From positions 1-64,000 of the forward strand of contig JAEHOE010000004.1 in assembly GCA_016858145.1 (NCBI GenBank): a stretch of 64,000 bases of DNA, in the 5' to 3' direction. The notes beneath the pieces are model-generated. The model was given only the letters and a program-made list of their open reading frames with translations, did not search any database and was not told where the DNA came from. Both the position numbers and the translations under genes were made by a program. The stretch comes from Edaphochlamys debaryana. Lineage: Eukaryota; Chlorophyta; Chlorophyceae; Chlamydomonadales. Positions 11,811 through 25,130 of this stretch are shown piece after piece (the first letter of the stretch is position 1; every line of letters begins with the position of its first letter).

Positions 11811-14800
11811 ATGCTGCTCTTAGGCCGTGGGCGTCGAGACGCCAGAACGGCCATCACCACCGTCGTGCTGGTTCTTCTATCTCTATGCCTTCTTTCAAGG
11901 GCTCAGATTACGCTTGGTAAGCATCGCGCGGTGCGACTTCGGAAGGAACCAGCCTGATGACAACGTTGTGCTGGTGCGCCCGCGGGCTCCTTACGGCCAG
12001 GGAAACGTGCGCATTTTGGCATTTAGAGTGCACAGCGGGCCCTAAACGGGGCGAAACTCGAGCGTGGGCGGGAGCAGAGCTTTTCAGCTTACTGGCGAAA
12101 CATGTTGCGGACAATTTCTCTGAACACCGCTCTGCTCGCGCGCAAAAACAGTTTGCCCTATCACTTCTCCTGGATACACCGTTGATGCTACGCTGTGCTC
12201 GTTAGCTGCGGTTGGCTTGGCCATCCATCGCTGTGCATGTGCGCGCCGGGCGGCTGTGCGGCTAGCTCCGTGAGCAGGCACCAACCTTCATTAGTGCAAG
12301 CCAGAGGCCCCTCGCGTGCAATCTGGGGCGTGCAGGGTACGGTCGTCGTAATGGTCAAACCGCCCTTCAAGGCTTTGCCCCCGCCCTGCCTCCCGCGCCC
12401 ACGCACGCCTTTCCGCAGACCCCTGCGCCAGTGGGTGTCCCGGAGATCCCTACGCAAAGTGTAAGTGCATGGGCCTCCAGGCTGGGGCATGGCACCATGA
12501 GACTACCCCATGGACCTGGGGCAAATAGGGAGCTGGAGCCTCGGCCTGTGTGCGTGCATTGCCGGGAACGGGAACGGGACGTGTGGACCCCCCCTGCTGC
12601 CCCTGCCTGCTGACATGCGCCACCTGCCCTGCCGCGCCATTTGACGTTTCAGGCATGAACTATGGTAGCGAGGTGGACTGGTGAGAACCGCAAGGAGGGG
12701 CCGTACCGGGCCGTACCAGTGTGAAGTGTTTGTCCATGCATGACCAATGGCACATCGTGCACACTCCCCTACCCCTTTCCAGCACCAACTGTCTTCCTGG
12801 CTTTGTAAAGAATAAAACAACCAGTACCTGTGTTGACAAAGGTGAGCCGCGATGGGCTTGCAGGTTTTGTGATTGGCACGCTCGGCTGATGACTAAGTTT
12901 CCTCGCACGGTTCGCCTGATCACCCAAGCCGGCTCTTGCCGGCTCCTGTCGGCTTGTCTCCCTCTGCTTGCTCTACGTGCTTATGTCACGGCGACTGGAC
13001 GCCCCCTAGCTAACGAACCTCCCGCTCGCCGTCCCCGCAGATGAGTGCCGCAACTCCACCACCGGCGTGGCCACGAACATCTGTGGCGCAGCGCTGGGCT
13101 GCGTGAACAAGTTCGGGTCCTACCAGTGGTGAGCACAATGAAGCACGGGAAGGGCATCAAGGCCAGGGCCCCAGGGGAGGCAGGCAGGGCCCATGCAGGT
13201 GCTGCCGTACATAGCTCTCCTCCGCATGCTGACCAGTCCTCCCTCCGGTTGACTGTCCTCTTCATGCCCACGTCAGCCTGTGCCCCCCGGGGTACGGCTA
13301 CCGTCTGGCTCAGAAGGCCTGCTTCGGTACGTCGAAGCGACGAGGCGACTGTGCACCTGTGTGGGATGCGCCGTACGGTGGCAAGCAGATGCACATCAGT
13401 CGTACGGCAGAAACGCATGTCGTACTCACGCACTTCATGCCATGCTGTGCCCTGCTCGCCTGCAGACACAGCAGGCTGCCGCTACCCCAACTCGACAGTC
13501 GCCGGCGTCGGCTGCCGGCGTGAGCAGAGCTCCGGGGTGCTTTCTCCATTTGGACTTGGTGGTCACGAGAGCTATTGGCAACTGAATGCTTGCGTGCTTC
13601 AAGCGCGCCCACATGCAGGGGACATCGTCCCTCCACACCCTCCCTCCCTCGCTCTTGCACACCCCCGCGCAGCCAACCCCTGCCTCACCAACCTCAACGC
13701 CTGCGCCTCCAAAAACAACACGCAGTGCGTCCCCTTCGCCAACATGACCGGCTTCACCTGCAACTGCATTGCGGGGGCCAGGCTGCGCGCGGGCGGCAAC
13801 GGCAGCTGCAATGGTGCGTGCGCGCTATGCGTGCAGTGGTGCACACCTCAGCATGCAAGCTCACTGTTGAAAGCACCAGCCCGCGGCGCGCGCCGCCGCC
13901 GCCCAGGGGGCAGTCCTGCCTAGCCAGCCGGGCAGTCCTGCCTAGCAACACCTGCGCCCCTGCCTTCTCTGCCTTGCAGTGAATCCTTGCAGCCGCAACC
14001 CCTGCACCCGCAACAACACCGTCTGGTGAGCGAGGCTAGGGAGGCACCAGGTCTGGCCCACGAGATGGGCACTACCTTATGGACACTCGGGCTCCGGCTG
14101 GGGGTCGGCCCATGTGCGCGAGAGCAGCCCGGAGCCCCCCCCTTCTACTTGAAGTCCTGCACGGTGTGCACCGTGGCCACGTGTTGCTAACTGGATGGAG
14201 GGCTGCCCCCCACTTTATGCAGCGCCGCCAACGCCGACTTCTCGGCCTTCACGTGCCCCTGCCGCCTGGGGTCGCGCAACATCAGCAACGCCTGTGTCAG
14301 TGAGTCCACGGCCCTCTGGGCTGCTTCCGTGCTATGCGTGCGGCGTGCATGCATGCCATGACTCACTCAGGATAACCCGCCGTATGCCACCCCCGCCTCT
14401 CATCCCCACGCACCCACCTCGCAATCCCCAGTGAACCCCTGCTACTCGATCTACAACGACACCGGCCCCTGCCGTACCAAGCCCAACCGCGCGTGCGTGC
14501 CCTCCGCCAACTACTCGTCGTACACCTGCCCGTGTATCGCCGGCGCCAAGAACGTGTCCAACGTTTGCCTGCGTGAGTCATCGTACGGCACCGGCGCGTG
14601 GAAACTGCGTGCAGCGCGCTTGCTCCAGGCCCCCCTCTGCTGCTTCGCACCGACCGCTTCACCTCAGCTCTGCACTGACGAGGGCCTTGCTTCGGTTCCC
14701 GCGCACCCCGTCCCCTTCCCTCTCCCGCGTCTCTGCAGTCAACCCCTGCAACTCCACTCTGGCCTGCGCCGATGTGCCGAACTCGGTGTGGTGAGCATGG

Positions 14801-17800
14801 TCACCCACAGCACCTCGGCTGCGGGAGCCAGGCAGGCGTCAGACCTGTATCCATACACCCATCCGCGGCCCCGCTTCGCCACCCCCACTCCCGCCCTCCC
14901 ATGCACCTCGCAGCCAGCCGAATGCCGACTACAAGAACTACACATGCGCCTGTCGGCCTGGCTTCAGGGCCTTTGGCAACCGGTGCAGATGTGGGTGCCG
15001 AGGACTACCGGTACTTGCCACACTCGCTCTTGTGTGTGGGCCTCTTCTGATCCCGACAATTCACATGCCCCTGCTGCCCTCAACACTGCGCCGCAGCCGA
15101 CCCCTGCGTCCCGCTCAGCAACGCCACCGCCCCGCCGTGTGCCACCAAGGCCAACACGTTCTGCAACGCGACCGCCGACTGGAGCAACTTCACCTGCCCC
15201 TGCCAGCCCTTTGCGCTGCTATCGGCCGGCAGCTGCAAGCGTAAGGAGGACCAGGGGCGGGCGATGAGCAGGAGGGGTGGCGGCAGAGCATGGCCCCATG
15301 ACACTGCCATGACACTCCGTACCATCTGATACCCCCCCATATGCCGCGGCCTTGGCCTGCCTCGCAACCCAGTTCTCGCCCACCCCGCCCCGCAGTGAAC
15401 CCCTGCAACAGCACGCGTAACAACTGCACCGCTCTGCCGAACACCGTGTGGTAAGGGGTCGTTCTGGTGTGACCGGGTCCGTGGGGGCGCGGGCGGGTTC
15501 GCGAGTCGGGGTTCGTGCGCGCATGAGCCTTGCCTCCGATCCGGTCACATGGTCCGGTGCTACTCCAGTGCTACTTGCAACACTGCATCCCGCATGATAT
15601 AGCGATTCACTATCGCAAAGTCAGCTCTTGCGTAGATCGCGCTCAATCGCGTCTTCTTGCGATGCCTGTCTGCGGAAAGTTCTTGCTTGTCATGATGCGC
15701 GGTAGAAAACAACAGTCTCAACATTCCACTGGCATGGAGTCCGCCTTTGCTCTCGCGCTGATAATGCCCACGCTTTTGCACTCCGGACCTTGACTGTGAC
15801 GAGAGGTATCGTGGATGGCTGCGAGAACTCGCTCGCCGTTCACACCCCGTCGGCACCCCAGCACCTGGGCGACCGCACCCCCGTTCAACCTTCCCCGCCC
15901 CGCTTTGCTTGCCCACAGCGCTGCCACGGCCGACTACTCATCCTACACATGCCCCTGCAAGACCGGATTCGCACGCGCGACGAACGGCACCTGCGTCTGT
16001 AAGTGCTGCCATACCTGCTTGCGGCCCCCGCCCTGCCACGCCCACCAACAGCGATCCCCTAACCCCCTTCCCCCAACCGGTCTTGCGTTCGCATACGTGA
16101 TGTATCTCTTACAGACAACCCTTGCGCCGTCGCCAATCCGTGAGTGGGGGCCTGCAATATTAGTGCCCATGCACGCCCGGCATGCACCGCTTGCCGCCGA
16201 ACTGACCAGGACGCCCCCCGCCGCGCCCCTCATCCCTACCCAACCAACGCAGGTGCCCCGCCGACCCCTTCGCCGCCTGCGTCGTGAACCTCAACAACAC
16301 CGCCAACTGCGCCCAACTGTGTCAGGCGGGGTACATCCGCAGCGCTGTCACGAACAAATGTGTCGGTGAGCGCCAGCCCAATAAGCTCCACCCTCGCCGC
16401 TACCGCTTCCACCTGCTACCAAAGTGCTCCTCAGCCCCACCTGCACGCCACACATGTCGTCCTGACCCCCTGCCTCCCTTGTAACCCCCCCGCATTCGAC
16501 AGCCGACCCCTGTGTTAACGGATGCACGAACAATCCCTTCGCCATCTGTCGCCCCAACGCCAACTTCACTGGGCCTGATTGCAGCATGTGCAAGTGCGTG
16601 CGTGCGTGCGTGCGTGTGGACGTTGGGTGCCTTGGGGGGTGGGGCGTGTTCCGCCAGCCCCCGCAGGTCCGCTGGCTCAATGCATGCCTACATCTGGCCC
16701 CTGCCTGAGGTTTGCATTCCGCTCCTTCGCATCCCTCCAGGACGGGATACCTCCGCGACTCGAAGGGCATCTGCGTCGGTGGGTCTCGAGTCCGCAACCA
16801 CCCTCGCTGTCTCGAAGTCCTGGAGCCCTAGGGACCCTCTTGCTGAGGGCCAGGATCCTGACTTTGCCCCGCTCGCTCCCCTCCGTTGCGGCCTGCCCCC
16901 TCCTCCGCAGCGCACCCCTGCTTCCGCCTCGGCCCCTGCGGCGCCGACTTGTACGCCTCGTGCACACCCACCCTGTCCAACGTCTCGGTCGCCAACTGCA
17001 CGCAATGCCGTACCGCCTACGTACGCAACATCTCGGCCCCCGGAGCCATCTGCGTCCGTGAGTTGCAGTTGGTTCCCTGTTTCCACGCAACGTGCCCAGC
17101 CTGACGCCTCGACGTGCGTCAAGCCCCCCGCCTAGCCCTCCCTTGCGCATCACCGACGACCCCTGCCCCCCGTTCGCCCTTCCCCACCCCCCCGTCCGCA
17201 GCCGACGTCTGCTACGTCAACCCCTGCTCCGACCCCGGCACCAACTGCGTGCGCTCCTTTACGCCCTCCAAGGCCAACTGCGTGCCCAAGACCGGCTACA
17301 TCCAGAACACGGTCACGGCCATGTGGGTGCCCGACCCCTGCCTGCCCAGCTCCACCAACGTCGTCTGCGGCGGAGACATCAACGCGGTGTGCCGCCCCAC
17401 CGCTGACTTCACGGGGCAGGACTGCTACCGCTGCAAGGCGGTGAGCGGGGAGAGGGCTTGAGTGGATGGCGTTGTTCTTGTGGGGTTCTGCGGGGGTGCC
17501 TCCAGCACGGCAGGCTTGCATGAGCCATGGGCCTTTCTGTGTGGCACACATACCTCTCTCCCACGCCTACATCTCCCCGCTCCCCAGGGCTACCTGCGCC
17601 ACCCGGTCAACGGCACATGCGTCAAGAACCTGTGCCTCGAGGGCTGCCCCGAGGACCCAGACGCATGGTGCCAGGTGGGGCTGCTGACCTGCCCTTCCTT
17701 CGGCCGGGCGAGGCGTACGTGGCCGGACCCACTCTGCACTCCCCAAAACCCTGCCCAATCACCCTTTCCCCACCCTTTCCCCACCCTCCAAACCCCACCC

Positions 17801-20800
17801 GCCCCCTCCCCAGCACACACCCGACTACCTGGATATCGACTGCAGCCTCTGCCGCACCGGCTACACCAAGGACGGCGGAGACTTCTGCCAGGGTGCGCGC
17901 GCGACGGCGGGCCTTCCCCACCGCCAACCCACCCATGAGTGCCTGGCCTTCCGCCCCATCCCTGTGCCCTGTGCCTCTGAGCCCACCCGCTGCCCCTGAG
18001 ACCCCCCGCCCCCGCGTCTCCACCTGCCACGCAGTCGCTCCGCCCACCCTGGAGCTGTCTAGCCACCTGGGCTCCCACACCTGCGTGCGCCATGCACAGG
18101 GCCTCAAGTGCTTTGGCGTGGGGACCGGAGGTGGGCCTGGGGCGGTCCTGGGGCAGACTTCCCATCTCGCAACCCGCCCCGGGCGCACTCAGCCACTGGC
18201 TAACCTCCACCCTGTCCACCTCTTGCCCCCACAACCGACTCCCTCCTTCCGCTTTCCGAGTCATCAAAACCCAACCCCCGCCCCCGGCTCCCTGCCCGCT
18301 GCTCCCACCCCACACCCGTACCCGACAACCCGACTCCCACCTGCCATCGTAACAGGCCTCCTAGAGCACAACCTGCTTTCCCTTGCTTCCTTGGCTCAAC
18401 CCTCATATCTGCGCTCCCATACCCCCGCTCCCACCCCACACCCGTATCCCCCAACCCCCAGGCGTGCTCGGCACCGGCTCCACGGCCGACGTCGGCGACC
18501 TCCCTTACGAAATGGGCCGCAATCTCTCCTTCGTGGACGTCCTGGGCTCCAACTACAGCACCGTGCTGGACGTGGCGGCGGGCAACGCCTTTGCTTGCGC
18601 GCTGCTGTCCCCGGGCAACGCGCTGCGCTGCTGGGGCCAGAACGCCAACGGCCAGCTGGGCCTGCCCACGGCCGGCGGGACGCTGGGTGCCGCACCCGGT
18701 CAGATGGGGGACGCGCTGCCTCTGGTCAACCTGGGCGGAGCCAACGTGACGCAGCTGGCACTGGGCGGGGACCACGCCTGCGCGCTGCTCACCGCGGCCA
18801 ACGGCACCACGTCCGTCAAGTGGTGGGTCTACGTACCTCGATCCCGCCACCCCGCACTCGGTTCTATCTGTCGTTGAACCTCCCACCTCCCCACGCACCT
18901 CTCGCACCCTCTGCGTCGGTGGCACCCATCCGAGCGGCTCTATCCCTGCCTTAACCGTGGCCCCACCTCCCTCCCGCCCTGTCCCCCACCAGCTGGGGCA
19001 ACAACGCCGTGGGCCAGGCCGGCCGCGTGGGCTTCGCCGCCGCCGTCAACACCAACGGCTCGACCGTGGCTGACGTGGCGCTGGGCCCAACCGCCAACGT
19101 CAGCGCCGTGACTCAGGTCGTGGCGGGCGTGGGCTTCACGTGCGCCCTCGTGCAGCCGTACGGCAGGGTCAAGTGGTGAGCAACTTGCCGCATTGCAAGC
19201 AACCCGGGTCGAGGACGGCCCATGCGGATGTCCGAGCCTGATCTTTCCCAGCCCTGCATAAACTTTGCCCTCGCTCCGCCACCCCTCCTCCTGCGTCTGC
19301 ATCAGTGCACGTGTACGACGGCCCATGCATGAATCAAGCCTGCCTGACTTCCCTCCTCTTGCTCCCCCGCACCTCCGCCCCGCCCCGCACCTCCGCCCCT
19401 CCCTCCTGCCTCGCAGCTGGGGCACGGGCCTGTACAATGCCACCGTGGCGGCCGCCGCCGGCGTCGTGGGCCGCGCCGCCGGCTCCATGGGCTCCAACCT
19501 GTCCTTCGTCAACCTGGGGACCAGCGCGGCCGTGCTGCAGCTCGCCGCGGGCTCATCGCACGTGTGAGTTTTAGTAAGCGCGGGCAATCGGCAACCGTCC
19601 TTCATGCTAGCCGGCCGTCCCCATGACTCATGCATGACTCATCACCCGCCCTCCCCCGCCCTGCGCCTCTCGCCGGCCGCGCAAGACAGCAGCAGGCCCT
19701 TGGTCATACGTGACTCATGCATGACTCATCCCCCGCCCTCGCCCGCCCTTCCTCCCGGTCGTCGTCCCGCAGCTGCGCCGTGCTGTCCCCCGGCAACCGA
19801 CTCAAGTGCTGGGGCCGCAACGCCGCCGGGCAGCTGGGGCTGAACGACACGGTCGACCGCGGCAACGCAGCCGGCGACTCGAGCTACGGCATGGGCTCGG
19901 GCCTCCCGGACGTGCCGCTGGGGGCCAACGTCTCGCGCATCGCCAAGGTCGAGGCGGGCGGCAGCCACACGTGCGTGCTCACGCTGCCCGGCAACATCGT
20001 GCGATGTGAGTGGCTGGACGTGGTGTGTGGGCGCTGGCCGGGGCTTTGTTTCCTGAGGCGGAGGTCGGGGAGCGAGAGAGCTCCATTCACCACGTCCGAC
20101 CCTGTGTGGGCAACGAGGCTGGCCCTGCCTGCTACGAGTCCCATCACGCCCATGCTGCCCGTTTCCCGCACCCCGCCCTGCAGGCTGGGGCCTGAACGAC
20201 AAGGGCCAGCTGGGTGAGTGACGGGCGCAAGCAGAGGCAGGAAAGGTCAAGATCCAAAGGGTTCTATCAGTCACCAGACCATGCCAGCCTCTCAGGCTTT
20301 CCACCATGCCTTTCAACCATGTGCTCTACACACCATGTCCTGTAGGCTATGGCGACACCACCACCCGCCGTGCGCCCCCCACCGAGAGTAAGCCCGCCCT
20401 CGGGCGCACCAAGCTAGCAAGCTGTCCTTCTTACACCCCCCCTGGCTCACTCCTAGTTGTGCCGCTGCCTGGTTTACGTAGCACAACCTGTAGCCCCTCG
20501 CTCGTTGGTCTTGTCCGCTTCTGCCGCCCTCAGCTGTGTCCATCTCCTCGGTCCTGAACGTCACCGACGTAGTCGCCGGCGACAAGCACACTTGCGTGGT
20601 GGCCCTGCCCGGGTCCGTGGTCAAGTGCTGGGGCAACGGCCGGGCCATCGGCCGCGGCAACGGCACCGCCAACATGGGCAGCGGCCCTGGCGAGATGGGT
20701 GAGCAGGGGCCATAGATGGCCGTGCAGGCTGTTGGCTGGACCCCTTCGCCCTCGAGCTCGCTCACTCTCATCTGCGTCTTTCCACTTCCCTTGCCTCCCT

Positions 20801-23800
20801 CCCTGCCAGGCGCTGCGCTCCTGACCCTGGACTTCGGCTGGTGAGGCGGGCAGGCACCGGTCCAGTCCAGCCGTATTCAGTCGGGCTCAGCGGGGTTTGG
20901 GCTCGCAAGGCATCGAGGGAACCTTGGGATTGGGGCCAATACTCAGGAGGATCACTGAAGACGGCGCGTGCTGAGTTTCGCACGCAACCCACACGCCTTG
21001 CACGCAGGGACCCCTGCTACCCCGACTGGTGCCCCGGCGACCCCCTGGCTCAGTGCCAGCCCAACGCCAACTTCACCGCCCCCGTCTGCGACACCTGGTG
21101 CGTGGGGGTGGGCGGAGCCACGTGACACTCACGCTGTCACGAGGAGGGATGGACGGTACGGAGTATTGCATGCGTAAGGCCGACTGCTTCCCTCCCTTCT
21201 CCCGCCCCGCCCCCCACCCCCGCAGCCAACCCAGCTACGCCAAGGACGACGGCACCTGCTCCGTCTGCGACGACGGCTTCGTGCGCAACGCCACGGACGC
21301 GTCCTGCAGGAGTGAGCGATGCGGCTGAGGGGGAGCTGCTGTTCAGCAGGAATGAAGGGGTCGTGAAGTTCCAGGATGCACACTGCCCGCAGCCAGCCTT
21401 GATGTACGTACGCAGAACGTCGGTCATGCCCTCCATCCGGTCGACTCACTCACCGACCGGTGCCCTACCTCGTGCTCCCCCGCCCCGCAGGCTGCCCCGT
21501 GTTCCCCGGCTACTCCGTGCAGACGCACGTGGACGCCGAGGGGCCCAACCTCATCGACTCGTACGTGGACTCCCCGGCGCAGGCCTGCAGCGACTCACCC
21601 CACTGTGAGCGCCGGGTCCCGCCCTGTCCCCTCGGTCCCCGCCTTGCATTCTTTGCCGGCCTGCTTGCGTGCCTTCTGCAATATGGCCATGCCGACCGTG
21701 CTCGGCTCACCGCCCAAGCCCCCACCCGGCCAACCCCTACTCCACCCACCCCACTCCACCCCCTCCGCCCCCCAGGCCTGGGTTTCAGCCTGGGCCAGGA
21801 CGGCGAGTTCGACACGGGCTACCTCAAGCGCTCCGTGGCCGTCACGTACATGTACCGCGACATCTGCCTGTACACGCGGCTCGGTGAGTACGGCACGTAC
21901 GGCAGCGGGACGGGACTGAGCGGGAGGGGTGCTATATGGATAGCTCAGGGACGCTGAGCGCACGGCCTCGCAGGGGATGAGGCCGGGTCTGGCACCCCAG
22001 CAGGTCCCCGATGCAGGTCTGGCACCCCAGCTAGCGCCACGCCCACTCTGCCCCTGCCTTTTTCCCCCTGTGTGTGCGCAGAGCTGCCCGACTACGACTG
22101 CCCCGACGTGCCCGGCTTCACCGCCGCCAGGGGGGTGGACCTGGAGGGGGCGGCCATCGGGGGCGTGGGGGGGGACCTGTGGGTGGACGACCCGGCGACC
22201 GCCTGCGCCGCCAACCCCAGCTGGTGAGCGGGATGGGAGGGGGAGGGGAGGGGAGGGGAGGGAAGGACGAGGAGTGGAGGTTGCGGCGAGGCGGCGGGCG
22301 GGTCACTTCAAGGACCCTTACTACGGGTATAACGGGTCTCGAGGCTCTCGACACTCACCTGACCACAACGCCCTCGTTCAATGCTCCGACTGTTTCCCAC
22401 CCTTGGCCCCCCCCCCCAGTGCGTTCTTCAGCACCGGCTACGAGGGAGACTTCAGCGCCGGCGTACTGCGCACCGCCACGTCAGACCCCACCGTGCCGTA
22501 CTACGGCGTCTGTCTGTATGCCAAAAACAGTGAGCCGGCCTGGCCCCGCCTGCTGCTGGCTCGAGGCATAAACCTCATCATGTGCCCACAATGTGTGTGG
22601 AAGAGTGCGTGCCCAGCGCTGCTCTGATCCCCCCTCGCTCGCCCCTGCGCCCATGCCCCACCCCCCGCAGCCTCTCCCCCGCCGGCCCCCACCGCGCCTC
22701 CGCCCAACCTGTTCGACCCCTGCGACGCCGCCCCCTGCGACGCCGACCCCAACGCAGTCTGCGTGGTGAGACGTATACCGCACCGCGCCTAACGGTCGGT
22801 CGGGCCCGGCCCTCCCCGCGCTGCTGCCCTCCCCAATGCCACGCGTGCTAGCGCGCCAACCTTGCAACCAACCCTCCTCCTCTCCCCCTTCCCCTCCTGC
22901 CCCCAGCCCTCACCCGATTACAGCGCCTTCACGTGCGACTGCACGTCGGGCTTCGTCCGTGACCCCGCCGGCCCCGCCGCCTGCGTGGCGTCCACCCCCT
23001 GCGCCCCGCTGACCGGCTACACGGTCCAGCCCGACGCGGACGCACCCGGCACCGACCTCAGCAGCGACCTGGCGTACGACCCCGTCGCGGACTGCAACGC
23101 AGACCCCGCATGTGCGTGCGGGGTGTGGGACTTTGGGGCTGGGGCTGGGGGTGTGGGTGAGGGTGTGGGACTTTGGGGCTGGGGCTGGGGGTGTGGGTGA
23201 GGGTGTGGGACTTTGGGGCTGGGGCTGGGGGTGTGGGTGAGGGTGTGGGACTTTGGGGCTGGGGGTGTGGATGTGGGTGTTATCTGCGGGGTGGTGTTCG
23301 TCGGCTGGCTAGCAGTCGGTTCGCATCCTTGCTCTATATCGCCCTCGTGCCAGCCATGTCCCCATGGCGGGTAAGGAGGCACATGCCGGTTAGGGCCCCC
23401 GACCCTCGTTCCCAGTGCCTGCCCCCTCCCGCCATCAACCTGACTCGCTCGCTGCACGGGCCCTCCGCTCACGGGCACTCCCAATCCGCACGCAGGCATG
23501 GGCTTCGTGACGGGCGTGGTGGAGGGCGTGTACGACATGGCCGTACTGAAGAGTGACGTCACCTTCACCTCCTTCGCCCGGGGCATGTGCCTCTACTCCA
23601 AGCTCGGCGGCGCCGCCAAGGCCGTTCAGTCCCCGCAGCCCGCCGCCGCCACCCCCGGCAGCGGGGCTCCGCAGGGCGCCCCCACCGTTGCGGCTGATGA
23701 CGGGACCGTGCCCGTGCCCGGAGTTGCACCGGCCCCTGCGCCCACGCCCGCCTCCTCGGGTCCCAGCAGCCCCAGCAGTGGTAGCGGGGCCTCCAGCACG

Positions 23801-24400
23801 GGCACCATCGTGGGCGCCACCGTGGGAGCCGTGGGCGGCGCCACCCTGCTGGCGGCGGCCGTGGCGGCGGTGGTGGTGGCCAAGCGGCGGCGCAGCCATG
23901 CGGGCGGCGGCAGGGCCGCCGGTGATTCGGAGCAGGCTGGCGGCGGCAACGGCGCGCCGTCGCGCGGGAAGAGCGGTGGTGTGGTTGGGGTGGGCCTGGA
24001 GGCCGAGTGGCGTCAGCTGTCCGTGTCAAAGAAGGCCTTTGGCCGCACCGACAGCCGCGTCCACAGCATTACGTCGGCCCAGGCGCCCGCCCTCGGCCTC
24101 GACAGCCCCAACGGTACCACCACCACCACCGCCACCACCGCCAGTAGCGCCGCCAACACCACTGACGCCGCGAACCTGGACGGCGTGTGGGGCCAGATGC
24201 ATGCGGTGGTGAGGTCCCCGCCGCGTCCCGCCGACGGCCGCGTCGCCAGTCTGACCACGGGCATGCAGCGGGCCGACTCCAGGACCGCGCAGGGGCAGCT
24301 GCTGCTGCCCTCCGCCTCGTCGCCCCGGGGGCCCAGGCCCGAGAGCGGCGAGCGGTCGCGCCCCGCTGGCGCCGGCGGCCCGGCTGGCGGCCCGTACTAA
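11811..24400 (+). CDS. Large EGF-like / RCC1-like / PAN single-pass membrane protein
   Basis: Spliced from 42 exons to ~1733 residues; all junctions are GT-AG and in phase. Exons: 11811-11916, 12419-12460, 12653-12680, 12783-12841, 13041-13128, 13277-13326, 13466-13519, 13673-13813, 13980-14025, 14223-14299, 14432-14572, 14739-14790, 14914-14990, 15097-15240, 15396-15450, 15919-15998, 16115-16139, 16253-16365, 16503-16593, 16741-16778, 16911-17057, 17202-17440, 17588-17674, 17814-17892, 18035-18130, 18462-18822, 18993-19175, 19417-19563, 19773-20005, 20184-20213, 20346-20387, 20534-20698, 20810-20840, 21008-21097, 21226-21311, 21491-21604, 21776-21883, 22082-22223, 22420-22529, 22671-22765, 22907-23111, 23496-24400. 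Residues 1-32 form a signal peptide. About 36-686 are EGF-like modules opening with NPC or DPC. About 687-1115 are RCC1-like repeats with CWG..GQLG motifs. About 1116-1174 are Cys-rich. Three PAN/Apple-like modules sit near 1175-1248, 1249-1332 and 1394-1472. A TM helix at about 1536-1561 is followed by KRRR and a ~170-residue tail. There are many N-glycosylation sequons. A role in adhesion or as a surface receptor is inferred; no named homologue is recognised. Confidence 0.88.
23121..23275. repeat. 40-bp tandem repeat inside an intron
   Basis: Three full copies and a partial fourth of a 40-bp G-rich unit (GTGTGGGACTTTGGGGCTGG...) start at 23121, 23161, 23201 and 23241. They lie in the intron before the last exon of the EGF/RCC1/PAN gene. 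The copies are nearly identical, which suggests recent expansion. Confidence 0.9.
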
Positions 24401-25125
24401 GCCAGACGGAGCCGCCAGCAGACTGTTTGGAGTGCCTGTCGCAACGCACGGGAGCCAGCGCCGTTGGCAGGCGGGTGATCTTGATGCCCAGTATGCCCGT
24501 GCGCATACTGCCTTTTTTCTATCCACAAGTCAAGCTTGGTCAGCTACCAATTGCTAGGCAGGTTTGGGCCGTGTTGGGTCCGTATTGGGGGTTTTCCTAA
24601 ACGTACGTGCCTTTAAACTTAGCTGCTTTCATCCACTGCCCACCAGGGTTGGGTTTATCACGCCAAACTATGCCCCAATTCATCCTTGCCCATCCAGCCC
24701 GTCAGACAGATCTGCGGGTGTCCTTCATGACCGTTATCTAGTTGTTCCTAAGCACTCCATTCATCCATGCGCTTGTGCTTGGTAGGCAGGGTGTGAGTCT
24801 TGATTTCACTGCACGTGCAATGAGCGTGCTGGGACAGTGGCCCATGGGTGGGTTTGGGATTATGCTTGTTAGCTAGGGTGCATGCGTAGCTATCCACGTG
24901 CTGTGAAGCGCTGAAGAGGCGCTGCTGCTGCCTCATGTGGGCATGTGAAGTTCTTGAGCTCGTCTGAACGTCCAGATAGACTGCCATGGAAGCGTAAACG
25001 GCTGGATAACAAATGGAGCACCCAGGAAGCCTTCGGGCGGAAGGGTCCCCCGTTCACAGGCACAGGCATTCTGCGTCGGCCAACATAATGCGACGCCAGT
25101 CACCGCGGCACTACGCCCCGTTGTC

Positions 25126-25130
25126 TGTAA
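25126..25130 (+). terminator. Candidate poly(A) signal TGTAA
   Basis: TGTAA is the usual polyadenylation signal of volvocine algae. This is the first copy I see downstream of the EGF/RCC1/PAN stop codon, giving a 3' UTR of about 0.73 kb. Confidence 0.4.
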
